Origin: Spirochaetae bacterium HGW-Spirochaetae-2
GTDB taxonomy: Bacteria; Spirochaetota; Spirochaetia; Sphaerochaetales; Sphaerochaetaceae
Assembly: GCA_002839355.1 (NCBI GenBank)
Contig: PGXW01000012.1
Coordinates: 1 to 64,000, forward strand
Direction: 5' to 3'
DNA length: 64,000 bases
Below are positions 53,034 through 60,835 of the stretch, piece after piece. The notes below the pieces were generated by a model. It had not been told where the DNA came from and made no database searches. It saw only the letters and a program-made list of their open reading frames with translations. The translations under genes were made by a program, and so were the position numbers. Numbering within the stretch: the first letter of the stretch is position 1; each line of letters starts with the position of its first letter.

Positions 53034-53416
53034 TGCAGCGGTATGGAATCGATCTGGAGAAGATGCCCAAGGCGGTCAGGGAAAAGATGGGGAAGGCCGT
53101 GCTCAGGCTGGAAGCTGTGGGGAAACAGGCCAATCGGGTTGCTCCCGACAGCTTCGTCCATCTTGGGTTGGAAGATCGGACTGTGGCCGCTGAAGCGAAG
53201 GAGCTCGGACTCATGCGGGTATTCCGCTGGGCCGGTCCATTGTTGCCACCACGGCACCTGGAAGCCTTCGTGAGCTCCGTTGGAAGGAATGTCTGCGGAA
53301 TATTGCTCAACATGCGGTGTGACCAGTGTCCTGCGAAACTGTATTGGAACGACAACAACGAGATTTGCCAGCGGGCATTGGGATACTGGTGCCTGAAGGA
53401 ATCTGGAAGGGAGTGA
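53033..53416 (+). CDS. Unknown phage protein, 127 residues, Cys-containing C-terminus
   Basis: ATG 53033 overlaps the stop of the HNH gene (TGATG). A helical N-terminal half (residues 1-70) is followed by MRCDQCPAKLYW and ICQRALGYWC, four Cys that may bind a metal. I do not recognise a family. It lies directly before the replication protein and might assist it. Confidence 0.55.
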   Translation: MQRYGIDLEKMPKAVREKMGKAVLRLEAVGKQANRVAPDSFVHLGLEDRTVAAEAKELGLMRVFRWAGPLLPPRHLEAFVSSVGRNVCGILLNMRCDQCPAKLYWNDNNEICQRALGYWCLKESGRE

Positions 53417-53420
53417 CGGC

Positions 53421-54320
53421 ATGAAATACACGGTATTGGGATTTTCCCAACAACGGTTGATGGAGCTGGGGTTGGGGATGGATGAGGCGATGATACTCAG
53501 GTGGTTCATCGATTACCAGGCGACCGGGAAGATGCGCAAGATGACCATCGACGGGGTTGGCTGGGTATGGGTCAACTATGCGGGGGTCCTTGGCGATATC
53601 CCGATTGTCGGCGGATCCGCAAAGACGATATCGCGCCGCTTCGAGAAGCTGCAGGCCTCTGGTGTGATGGAGCATACCACCCTCAGGGAAGGGGGAACAT
53701 TCAGCTGCTACCGTATCAACGAGGCTGTATATGCCACCCTGATCGACGATGCCTGGATCCGGACAGAACCGGCGGACGAAGACCTTGATTCCGAGCTGGA
53801 ATATGGCGGAAAGGGTCGGACAGAATTGTCCGAGGGTGGGACACTTTTGGGTGAGGGGGTCGGACAGATTTGTACCAGGGGGTCGGACAAAAGTGTCCGA
53901 CCAAAAGACTCTTCTACTAGAAAGACTCTTCTACAAGATAAGAAACATATACCCCCCTTACCCCCCGAGGGGCAACGCGGGGTTACCGAGCTCCAATCCC
54001 AGCAATACCGGTTCGACCAGTTCTGGAGCCTGTATCCGAAGAGGCGGGCAAAAGGGGATGCCGAGAAGGCTTGGAGGAAGCTCGCGCCTTCCCGGGAACT
54101 TTTCGAGACGATCCTGGCAGCGATCGCCACGCAATCGCAGAGTCCCGATTGGCAGAAGGACGGCGGGCAATTCATCCCGTATCCCGCGACCTGGCTTCGC
54201 CGGAAGGGTTGGGAGGATGTGGTAGTCCTGGATCCGCAACGCAGCAGCGAACAGCTGTTCCGTGCTGGGCGGTTCAACGATGCCTGGGCGGGAAAGACCA
54301 CCCGGGAAGTCGAGTTGTAG
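53421..54320 (+). CDS. Phage replication initiator with origin iterons in its coding sequence
   Basis: A 299-residue protein. Residues 1-110 look like a winged-helix DNA-binding domain (MGFSQQRLMELGLGMDEA-like, GGSAKTISRRFEKLQASGVM). Residues about 130-185 form a low-complexity linker and the C-terminal part (FDQFWSLYPKRRAKGDAEKA) resembles replisome-organiser tails. The linker DNA carries the iteron array. This is the arrangement of lambda O and related initiators. A DnaC-like gene follows. Confidence 0.78.
   Translation: MKYTVLGFSQQRLMELGLGMDEAMILRWFIDYQATGKMRKMTIDGVGWVWVNYAGVLGDIPIVGGSAKTISRRFEKLQASGVMEHTTLREGGTFSCYRINEAVYATLIDDAWIRTEPADEDLDSELEYGGKGRTELSEGGTLLGEGVGQICTRGSDKSVRPKDSSTRKTLLQDKKHIPPLPPEGQRGVTELQSQQYRFDQFWSLYPKRRAKGDAEKAWRKLAPSRELFETILAAIATQSQSPDWQKDGGQFIPYPATWLRRKGWEDVVVLDPQRSSEQLFRAGRFNDAWAGKTTREVEL
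53815..53934 (+). other. Probable phage replication origin: four iterons plus AT-rich direct repeats
   Basis: Iteron 1 GTCGGACA-GAAT-TGTCCGAG (53815-53834), degenerate iteron 2 GTGGGACA-CTTT-... (53836-53855), iteron 3 GTCGGACA-GATT-TGTACCAG (53859-53878), iteron 4 GTCGGACA-AAAG-TGTCCGAC (53882-53901, perfect palindrome). Starts are 21-23 bp apart, two helical turns. They are followed by AAAGACTCTTCTAC twice (53904-53917, 53921-53934), 17 bp apart, in AT-richer DNA. Confidence 0.75.
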
Positions 54321-54331
54321 GAGGAATGACC

Positions 54332-55138
54332 ATGGATAGGCCTTTGACGAACGCAGCGCAGCATATCGGGAACACGACATTCGGCACCAAGCTCCGCAGG
54401 ATAATCATCCAGTGTCCGAAGCATGGACCAGTGGGGGTGTTCGCGACAACCGACCAGTTCGGAGTCGAGTATGTCGGCAAGTGCCTGAGGTGCGTGGAGG
54501 AGGAGTCGGCTGCCGAAGCCACCGAATTCAAGCGGAGGCGGGAGGATCCCGCACTGCAATTGCGCAACCGGATGATCGATGCGGGGATTCCCGACGATTA
54601 CCTGGACGAATCCTTCTCAACGTACACCTTCGACGGGTGGGAAGATCCCCACCGGGGTTTCTTCGAGTATTCCCGGCTGTTTGTGGAGAACAGGGACAGG
54701 ACCATGGTCGTCCTTGGTAATCCGGGGGTTGGGAAAACGCACGTCGCCTGCTCGATGCTGCGGGAAATGATCGTCCGTGGATTCAGCGCCTTGTATGTGA
54801 CCGAGGGAGCCCTGCTCAGGCAGATCCGATCGACCTTTTCCAAGAAAGGCGGACCAACCGAGGAGGAGGTGTTCAGGCGCTACACCTCCTGCGATGTGCT
54901 GGTGATGGACGAGATGGGTATCGCCCCCTGGAGCGAATACAGCGTGCAGTCGTTGGCCGACATCATCGATACCAGGGTGAGCCGGAAGAAGAAGACCGTC
55001 TTTTTGGGCAACATGGATCTGGGCACCTTCAAGAAGCACCTGTCCGATGCGAGCATTTCCCGGATATCGATGGGAAAGACCTTCGAGGTCACAGGGGACG
55101 ATTACCGGAAGCTGAAGAAGCGGCAGGGGCGGGTATGA
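54332..55138 (+). CDS. dnaC: DnaC-like replicative helicase loader (AAA+ ATPase)
   Basis: A 268-residue helicase loader. Residues 1-85 form an N-terminal region with a Cys-rich segment (IQCPKHGPVG, YVGKCLRCVEE), possibly zinc-binding. Walker A is LGNPGVGKTHVAC and Walker B is DVLVMDEMG. It delivers the DnaB-type helicase to the origin formed by the preceding gene. Start ATG 54332 follows AGGAGG; an ATG at 54326 is also possible. Confidence 0.85.
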   Translation: MDRPLTNAAQHIGNTTFGTKLRRIIIQCPKHGPVGVFATTDQFGVEYVGKCLRCVEEESAAEATEFKRRREDPALQLRNRMIDAGIPDDYLDESFSTYTFDGWEDPHRGFFEYSRLFVENRDRTMVVLGNPGVGKTHVACSMLREMIVRGFSALYVTEGALLRQIRSTFSKKGGPTEEEVFRRYTSCDVLVMDEMGIAPWSEYSVQSLADIIDTRVSRKKKTVFLGNMDLGTFKKHLSDASISRISMGKTFEVTGDDYRKLKKRQGRV

Positions 55139-55767
55139 CCGTACCGAAGCAGCTGGAAGGCATGCGGGAATTAGCCAAGAGCGTGGTCTCGGTGTCCCTG
55201 AAAGACCTGGATCCGAAGCGTCCGTACGCCAAGCGGCAGGAAGCCGTGCTGTTCTTCGAATCCGGGCGCCATTTCAGCCTCATGTGCAACCTTGGGGATC
55301 TGGACGAATCGGACGTGCTCAAGAAGTACCATGCCATCGTCGACGACCATCCGTTGGAGGAACCGGAAGCAAAGGCGAAACCCAAGCCGGAGATCGTGGT
55401 CCCCGAGTGGTACCGCAAGGGTCTGATCGGCATATTCCGGGAAAAGCAGATGTTGAAGGCGACCAGGACGGTCAAGGAAGCCGCGGAATTCACCGGATTG
55501 TCCTCGCAGAGTGTCTATTCGTCGCTGAAGACGGGAAAAGAGGTCGGCGGATACCGGTTCGACCGGAAGAGCCAGCCGAGGATGGACATGCATATCGAAA
55601 GGTCCGTCCAGGTGTACCTGAATGGACGGAAGGTCGGCAAACTCAAGTCTCCCACCGAAGCGGCGGCCATGTGCGGGCTCTCCTGGCAGACGGTGCTCAC
55701 CTACATCAGTTCGGGAAGGACAACCAAGCGGGGATATCGGTTCAAGCGGATTGGGGAGAAGGCATGA
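55135..55767 (+). CDS. Protein with two NUMOD1-like DNA-binding repeats
   Basis: A 210-residue protein. Two copies of a helix-turn-helix-like motif occur near 120-150 (TVKEAAEFTGLSSQSVYSSL) and 175-205 (SPTEAAAMCGLSWQTVLTYI), each ending in GYRF. This is the NUMOD1/IENR1 type of modular DNA-binding repeat seen in homing endonucleases. No nuclease domain is visible. The N-terminal half (1-110) is unknown. Overlaps dnaC by 4 bases. Confidence 0.68.
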   Translation: MTVPKQLEGMRELAKSVVSVSLKDLDPKRPYAKRQEAVLFFESGRHFSLMCNLGDLDESDVLKKYHAIVDDHPLEEPEAKAKPKPEIVVPEWYRKGLIGIFREKQMLKATRTVKEAAEFTGLSSQSVYSSLKTGKEVGGYRFDRKSQPRMDMHIERSVQVYLNGRKVGKLKSPTEAAAMCGLSWQTVLTYISSGRTTKRGYRFKRIGEKA

Positions 55768-55976
55768 CTGGAAGCAGGACTCCTGTGGTCGCCAACTGGT
55801 GGATAGACGAACAGAATCACGGGTGCGAGAGCTATGAGAGCATCGCTGCTGCGGCCGAGGCGGCGGAAGTGGACAGTGTCGAGATCTATCGTGCAATCAA
55901 ATCGGGTGATCCTATCGGAAACGTCTACTTCGACTACGAGTTCAATGTCACCCACCTGAAGGGGAAACGGAAATGA
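55764..55976 (+). CDS. Small NUMOD-like protein, 70 residues
   Basis: ATG 55764 overlaps the preceding stop. One copy of a motif like the NUMOD repeat (SYESIAAAAEAAEVDSVEIY, then GDPIGNVYFDYEF). It may be a DNA-binding partner or a duplication product of the preceding gene. Confidence 0.55.
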   Translation: MTGSRTPVVANWWIDEQNHGCESYESIAAAAEAAEVDSVEIYRAIKSGDPIGNVYFDYEFNVTHLKGKRK

Positions 55977-56257
55977 GAGGATACGCATGTGCGGGCACCC
56001 GGGTGAATTCACGGACCTATGTTCCGGAGAAGCATTACCAGCGTCCGGAGTTGTCGGAGTTGAACACCGGGTTGCTCGAGGCAATACCCTATTGGCCGGA
56101 AACGGTGGACCTGCTGGACCTGGCGAAACGGTTCAGGATCACCCCGAAATCTGTGGACAGGCGGTTGGGGACGCTGCAGGAGGATTACCTGATTTTCCAG
56201 GATGGCAACGAGTGCTCCCGTTTCCGAACCGACCTGTCGAATATGGAAGCGAGGTAA
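55973..56257 (+). CDS. Unknown phage protein, 94 residues
   Basis: ATG 55973 overlaps the previous stop. The sequence (YACAGTRVNSRTYVPEKHYQ, then LLDLAKRFRITPKSVDRRLG) contains a possible helix-turn-helix in the second part. Position fits a late-early regulator or small DNA-binding protein. No family recognised. Confidence 0.55.
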   Translation: MRGYACAGTRVNSRTYVPEKHYQRPELSELNTGLLEAIPYWPETVDLLDLAKRFRITPKSVDRRLGTLQEDYLIFQDGNECSRFRTDLSNMEAR

Positions 56258-56260
56258 CGC

Positions 56261-56620
56261 ATGGCGAAACGAAATACCGTAACCTGGTGCGCGGTGAAAC
56301 GGAGGATCTGCGATCCGGCTTCCCCTGCCTGCCGACAGTGCGAGAAGCGCGTGTTCCGACCCAAGCGGGAATCTCCGAGTGCGCGGGGATATGGCGGCAC
56401 CTGGCGGAAGATCCGTGAGGAGGTGCTGCAGGGTTCCGGGATTCCCCGGCACCTGTGGCCCGAATACGATGTGGACCACAATCCTCCGTACAATCCGGAA
56501 ATAGAGCCTGACCACCGCAAGTATGCACTGGTTCCCCGGCTCCGTTCTGAGCATTCACACAAGACGGCGACAGAGGATAACAAGCGCGACTTCAAGGGCC
56601 GATTCATGAAAAAGAGGTAA
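56261..56620 (+). CDS. HNH endonuclease-like phage protein
   Basis: A 119-residue protein with a Cys pair CDPASPACRQC at the start and YDVDHNPPYNPEIEP plus LVPRLRSEHSHK, an HNH-like core. HNH proteins of this kind commonly sit directly before the terminase in HK97-type phages. Here the terminase is 3.7 kb further on, separated by the AT-rich cargo island, which suggests the island was inserted. Confidence 0.7.
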   Translation: MAKRNTVTWCAVKRRICDPASPACRQCEKRVFRPKRESPSARGYGGTWRKIREEVLQGSGIPRHLWPEYDVDHNPPYNPEIEPDHRKYALVPRLRSEHSHKTATEDNKRDFKGRFMKKR

Positions 56621-56682
56621 TTCAATTTTATGGGAGGTTGTTATTTTATGTCTAGAATGTATACTGTCAGCGAGGAGGGCTT

Positions 56683-57603
56683 ATGTATTATCGCAGAAAA
56701 TTATTCTTGTCCCTTCTAAAAAAACTAGATAAGCCTGTGAATTTTGTTGAGCTCCAAAAATTCCTATTTTTGATATCTTTAAGGCAAGACAAACCTAGAA
56801 CATATGATTTTGTGCCAAATAAGTATGGTTGTTATTCTTTTACGGTACATACTGATCAAAAGATTCTCGAGAGCCAGGGGTTTATTTCATTCATTCCGGA
56901 CAAGAACAATAAGATTTTTTCGAAGGTGATCCTAAATAATTCAGCTCTTGATAATCTGGACATTGTGTTGAAGGGAGATGATTCGGCAATTGTCTCATCG
57001 GTAGTGCGTAAATACGGGAATCTCACCACACCAGAATTGGTCAACATTGCATATAAAGAGCGTCCTTTCTATACGATTTATAGTGAATGGATTGAGCGGA
57101 TGGGAACTGACGAAGAATTTCAACGTAATCTTAAAAAATCAACAGATATTATCAAATCGGCACCACGCGCGCTCTATACAATTGGATATGAAGGCCTGAA
57201 TATTGAAAGTTTCATCCTAAAATTGATAGGTAAAAATATCAAAATGGTAATTGATGTCAGGAAAAACCCCATCAGTATGAAAAAGGATTTCTCCAAATCT
57301 CGATTGAGAAAATATTTAGGTGAGGTTAATATCGAATATACTCATATTCCCAAAGTCGGTATCCCGACCGAAATTAGAAACGAATATCTACCAACAGGCC
57401 GAAGGATGGAGTTGTTTAAGTGGTATGAGGATAATATCTTGCCTTTGAATACGGAATCTATTGATGAGATCATAAAGAGCACTGCAACCCAGAATGTTGC
57501 ACTTCTTTGCTTCGAAAAGAATCCTTTAGAATGTCACCGTACACACTTGGCATATTTCTGCAATCAATTCAATAATGAAATACCGGTTCAACATATCCTA
57601 TGA
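56683..57603 (+). CDS. DUF488-domain protein with N-terminal partner domain
   Basis: A 306-residue protein in AT-rich DNA. Residues about 1-160 are an unrecognised domain with helical stretches (LFLSLLKKLDKPVNFVELQK). Residues about 165-300 are a DUF488 domain: YTIGYEGLNIESFI, VIDVRKNPIS, IEYTHIPKVGIP and LLCFEKNPLECHRTHLA. DUF488 proteins are widespread, and their activity is not settled. GAGGAGGG precedes ATG 56683. First gene of the second cargo island. Confidence 0.75.
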   Translation: MYYRRKLFLSLLKKLDKPVNFVELQKFLFLISLRQDKPRTYDFVPNKYGCYSFTVHTDQKILESQGFISFIPDKNNKIFSKVILNNSALDNLDIVLKGDDSAIVSSVVRKYGNLTTPELVNIAYKERPFYTIYSEWIERMGTDEEFQRNLKKSTDIIKSAPRALYTIGYEGLNIESFILKLIGKNIKMVIDVRKNPISMKKDFSKSRLRKYLGEVNIEYTHIPKVGIPTEIRNEYLPTGRRMELFKWYEDNILPLNTESIDEIIKSTATQNVALLCFEKNPLECHRTHLAYFCNQFNNEIPVQHIL

Positions 57604-57613
57604 TGGAGCATGA

Positions 57614-58447
57614 ATGGAGAAAAAAAAGATACTGATAACAGTCAAGACATACCCGATTCCTGCGAACAAATATATTGAGACTGTTTGTACTGCTGGGATA
57701 ACTGAAGATGGAGATTGGATTAGGATATACCCAATAAAGTTCAGGATGCTTGAGCAGGAAAAACAATTCAAAAAGTATGAATGGATAGAAGTCGAGGTTG
57801 AAAAGCGATCAGGTAAATTGGATAGAAGACCGGAATCATATCGATGCAACATTGATAGTCTGAAGATTGTTGGAAAAGTTGAAACCGGTGGAGTTCATTG
57901 GCCATTTCGAAGAGATCTCTGTTTGAAGAATGTATATAAAAGCATGAAATTGCTATTGGTAGATGCTGATCCTAAAGGTACTTGTACTTCCTTGGCTGTA
58001 TTCAAACCAAAAAAAATCAAAGAATTCACTATTAGCTCCATAGACACCAAGAAGCTTGATTCAAAAAAAGAAGCAATTTTGGAAAGATTGAGTCTCCAAC
58101 AGGATTTGTTTTCTAATGATATCCCTGCATATTGGAAGATGGCACGATCGATACCATATCGATTTGGCTATAAATTCCTAGATGAAGAAGACAATGAATA
58201 CGATCTCATGATTGAAGATTGGGAAATAGCAACCTTGTTTTTAAGATATGCGAGTAGTCCTACAGTTGCTCTCGAAAAAGTTCGACAGAAGTATTTTGAT
58301 GATTTTGCAAAAAAGAAGGATGTATATTTTTTTGTTGGAACCAGAATGGAACACCATCTGAAAGGATATCCAAATTTCTTTTCAATTATTGGGGTCTTTC
58401 CTCCCGCACCTTTGTTAATTAATCCACAATTGTCATTTGAACTCTGA
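57614..58447 (+). CDS. Unknown partner of the DUF488 protein, 277 residues
   Basis: ATG 57614 lies 10 bases after the DUF488 stop, so the pair is likely co-transcribed. The protein is lysine-rich and begins MEKKKILITVKTYPIPANKY, with RIYPIKFR, GVHWPFRRDL and DVYFFVGTRMEHH. No family recognised by eye. Aromatic strands suggest a nucleic-acid-binding fold. AT-rich base use separates it from the phage core genes. Confidence 0.65.
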   Translation: MEKKKILITVKTYPIPANKYIETVCTAGITEDGDWIRIYPIKFRMLEQEKQFKKYEWIEVEVEKRSGKLDRRPESYRCNIDSLKIVGKVETGGVHWPFRRDLCLKNVYKSMKLLLVDADPKGTCTSLAVFKPKKIKEFTISSIDTKKLDSKKEAILERLSLQQDLFSNDIPAYWKMARSIPYRFGYKFLDEEDNEYDLMIEDWEIATLFLRYASSPTVALEKVRQKYFDDFAKKKDVYFFVGTRMEHHLKGYPNFFSIIGVFPPAPLLINPQLSFEL

Positions 58448-58560
58448 TATCTGAATATGAATTCTGGCTTAAAGTCATAAATATCCAGCTACCTACTAGA
58501 GCATGGATTTCATCATTTGGGTGCTTATTCTGACGGGAAAATGCAGTGGGAGGAGTAATA

Positions 58561-59376
58561 GTGGGGAAATGCATTTTTTGTAATTCTGAAGGACCTTTCA
58601 CCACAATTGAACATATCATTCCAGAATCTTTAGGTAATACAGATGATATTCTAGAAAGAGATGGTGTATGTGATTCTTGTCAAAAATATTTCGGAAAAGA
58701 AATTGAACAATATGTTCTCTCAAAATCTTGTTTAGGTTTTTATAGGGTATTGCTAAATATTAAAACAAAAAAAAATCGTGAACCCATTTTCGATCTATCC
58801 CGTCCAGAAAAAAATTCTGGTAAAATTCCATCATATCATCCAAGAAGTGATTATGGGCTGAAATTTTTCCCCTATAATGGCGATGATGCAAATAGAATAG
58901 AAGTGGAGATAGTTGAGGACGAAAGATTCAACAAAATGCTTGCAGATAATAAAATTGAAATTGTGATGACTCCGTATATGGTTGTAAATATTGGTAGATT
59001 CCTTGGCAAGATTGCTCTTGAATTACTTTTTAAAGGTATAGGAGACGGTGTATTTGATGAACAATATGAGGCGTTAAGGAGATATTCAAGATATGGAACA
59101 TCCAACGAAATTTGGCCACTACTTCATGGAGTGCTCAAGGATCCCATTCATAACTGGGAGGCTGATGGAGGTGACACGGAATCCAGACTAATTTACAGGT
59201 ATTCAATTTTTGAATTGAAGCGTTATCAAAATCTAGTAATTTTCCTATTTGATATTGGGTCTGAACGTTATGGTATTGTATGTAATCAAAAATTCCCTAA
59301 TCCCCGAGTTGTAGATCAGCTCATAGATGTGGATGGAAATAAGGTTCAATTTATATGGTACCCAAATTTTCGATAA
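58561..59376 (+). CDS. HNH endonuclease-type protein of the cargo island
   Basis: A 271-residue protein starting at GTG 58561 (GGGAGGAG upstream). N-terminus: KCIFCNSEGPFTTIEHIIPESLG then CDSCQKYFG, a zinc-binding HNH layout (CxxC ... IEH-IPE ... CxxC). The C-terminal 180 residues are of unknown fold. Placed after the DUF488 pair; a nuclease in an AT-rich cargo island is often an anti-phage effector (inference). Confidence 0.7.
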   Translation: MGKCIFCNSEGPFTTIEHIIPESLGNTDDILERDGVCDSCQKYFGKEIEQYVLSKSCLGFYRVLLNIKTKKNREPIFDLSRPEKNSGKIPSYHPRSDYGLKFFPYNGDDANRIEVEIVEDERFNKMLADNKIEIVMTPYMVVNIGRFLGKIALELLFKGIGDGVFDEQYEALRRYSRYGTSNEIWPLLHGVLKDPIHNWEADGGDTESRLIYRYSIFELKRYQNLVIFLFDIGSERYGIVCNQKFPNPRVVDQLIDVDGNKVQFIWYPNFR

Positions 59377-59393
59377 TAGGTCTTCTGTAGATA

Positions 59394-60125
59394 TTATTTT
59401 TTTAAGCCATAAGATAAATAAAATTGGTTTAGCTTTTTATTTCTCTTGATTGGATCGGGGTTTTTATTGATTTGCGTTAATATGTCATCCAATCCTAAGA
59501 TGGAAACGAACTTAGTTTGGATATCTTCGCTTTCAGACCTAGAAATCAAATAGCTATCCAAACACCTGATCACCTGTATTGAAACAACTGAAAAAGATGA
59601 TGCCTCTTTTAGTGTTGGTCTATTCTGCTCATAATCAGATAATAATATTTCAATATCTAGATTACAATATTCTGCGAGGATGATTTCTCTATCCACTTTC
59701 AATTGTTCCTTCTCGGCCTTGTATAGCTGCACATTAGATCCATGGACGATTTTATTACGCCAAAGAAGCAAGAGTTTAACTAGTAAATACTTGTGTTGAT
59801 CAATGTAAGAGCATCCTAAGGTAAAGGCTTGATCAAGTCGCTCAGCTTTAGATTCTTTACAATTAATATTCAAAATTTTAAGAAAATCTTCAACATAGGT
59901 GTTGAGGCTTTCTGCTAAAAAAACCATTGACGATTTTATTAAGAAAATTCGCGCTTGTCTTGTCGATGCAGAAATATCATCTGTATGCCAAGAAATATTC
60001 ATGTCTTCTGGTAGCTTGGGGGATTTTATAGTTTCAAGTGTACTTAAGCTAACACATGCAGTGTTCAACGAATGAATAACGTGACCGAGTGATTTTAAAT
60101 AACGTTTAAGAAGTATAGTCTCCAT
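59394..60125 (-). CDS. HEPN-motif protein, 243 residues, opposite strand
   Basis: A helical protein with WRNKIVHGSN near residue 130, the R-x4-H core of HEPN ribonuclease domains, preceded by long helices. ATG 60125 has GGGGGA upstream. It is convergent with the HNH gene of the island. HEPN proteins often act as RNases in defence or toxin systems; whether it is active is not shown. Confidence 0.65.
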   Translation of the reverse strand: METILLKRYLKSLGHVIHSLNTACVSLSTLETIKSPKLPEDMNISWHTDDISASTRQARIFLIKSSMVFLAESLNTYVEDFLKILNINCKESKAERLDQAFTLGCSYIDQHKYLLVKLLLLWRNKIVHGSNVQLYKAEKEQLKVDREIILAEYCNLDIEILLSDYEQNRPTLKEASSFSVVSIQVIRCLDSYLISRSESEDIQTKFVSILGLDDILTQINKNPDPIKRNKKLNQFYLSYGLKK

Positions 60126-60137
60126 AGTCCCCCAAAA

Positions 60138-60221
60138 TGATGTCGGTAGGGCTCGAACCTACATCACCGGCTTTAAAATAATTTATTATCGGCCGGCACT
60201 TACCAATTAGTCGACAACATC
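60138..60221 (-). ncRNA. tRNA-like element with 20-base anticodon-arm loop
   Basis: On the minus strand GATGTTG pairs with CGACATC (discriminator A, 60138); D-arm ACT/AGT around AATTGGTA; T-arm GTAGG-TTCGAGC-CCTAC is canonical. The anticodon arm has a GC-rich stem CCGGC/GCCGG but a loop of 20 bases (AT-rich, with ATAAT-AA-ATTAT inside), far from the normal 7. If a 13-base insert were removed an anticodon could be read, but no splicing signal is visible. Confidence 0.6.
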
Positions 60222-60370
60222 ACTTCGCAGGATAAATCTGATAATTTGTGTTGTCAATTATAAAAATTTGATTGAAATACTTTTCTCAGTCTTTCCCCGG
60301 GGGGTGGGTAGAATACCTGCAACCTGACGGTTTTATACCGTGGGTGAACCTGGCTGTGCACAGGTGCAAA

Positions 60371-60835
60371 ATGGGAATTTTCATAAAATGGCTACCCTCC
60401 CGGAACCCGGTGAGGGAGCCGGAGCCGGCACCTCCGGTCGACACGAAAATCAAGCCGCCGGCCAGCCTCAACAAATGGGCCAAATCTTTTTGGAACGAAT
60501 ACATAGAGGAGCTCATGCAGACCGGAGTCCTCACCAGCGTGGACCTCTCCTCCTTCGAGGTGACCGCAGCCACCTACGGCCAGTGGAAGGAAGCCGAGTA
60601 CATCGTCAACCACGATGAGTTCAAGCGCAAAAGGACGCTAGAAAAATACATGAAATCGCGTGGTTTTGAGCGGAAAAACATGCCCGAGCTGATCGTGATG
60701 GAAAAGGCCCGCTCCGATTTCCTCCGCTACTCCACCCAGTTCGGTTTGAATCCGGCCTCCCGGAACCGCATCGACGTGTCGGATGGCAAGAAGGAGGTCG
60801 ACCCGATGGAGGAGCTGTTGTCGGAACATGCCTAG
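60371..60835 (+). CDS. terS: Phage terminase small subunit (P27-like)
   Basis: A 154-residue protein. The family core is IKPPASLNKWAKSFWNEYIEEL, then TGVLTSVDLSSFEVTAATYGQWKEAE and EKARSDFLRYSTQFGLNP, matching P27-type TerS that binds DNA at the pac/cos site. The true start is unclear: ATG 60371 is chosen, with TTG 60272 and GTG in between. Overlaps the large subunit by 8 bases. Confidence 0.82.
   Translation: MGIFIKWLPSRNPVREPEPAPPVDTKIKPPASLNKWAKSFWNEYIEELMQTGVLTSVDLSSFEVTAATYGQWKEAEYIVNHDEFKRKRTLEKYMKSRGFERKNMPELIVMEKARSDFLRYSTQFGLNPASRNRIDVSDGKKEVDPMEELLSEHA

Noticed and set aside
60138-60221. Ochre suppressor tRNA (anticodon TTA)
   Set aside because: The anticodon TTA only appears if 13 bases are removed from the 20-base loop, and no splicing signal is visible. 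Left as a tRNA-like element.
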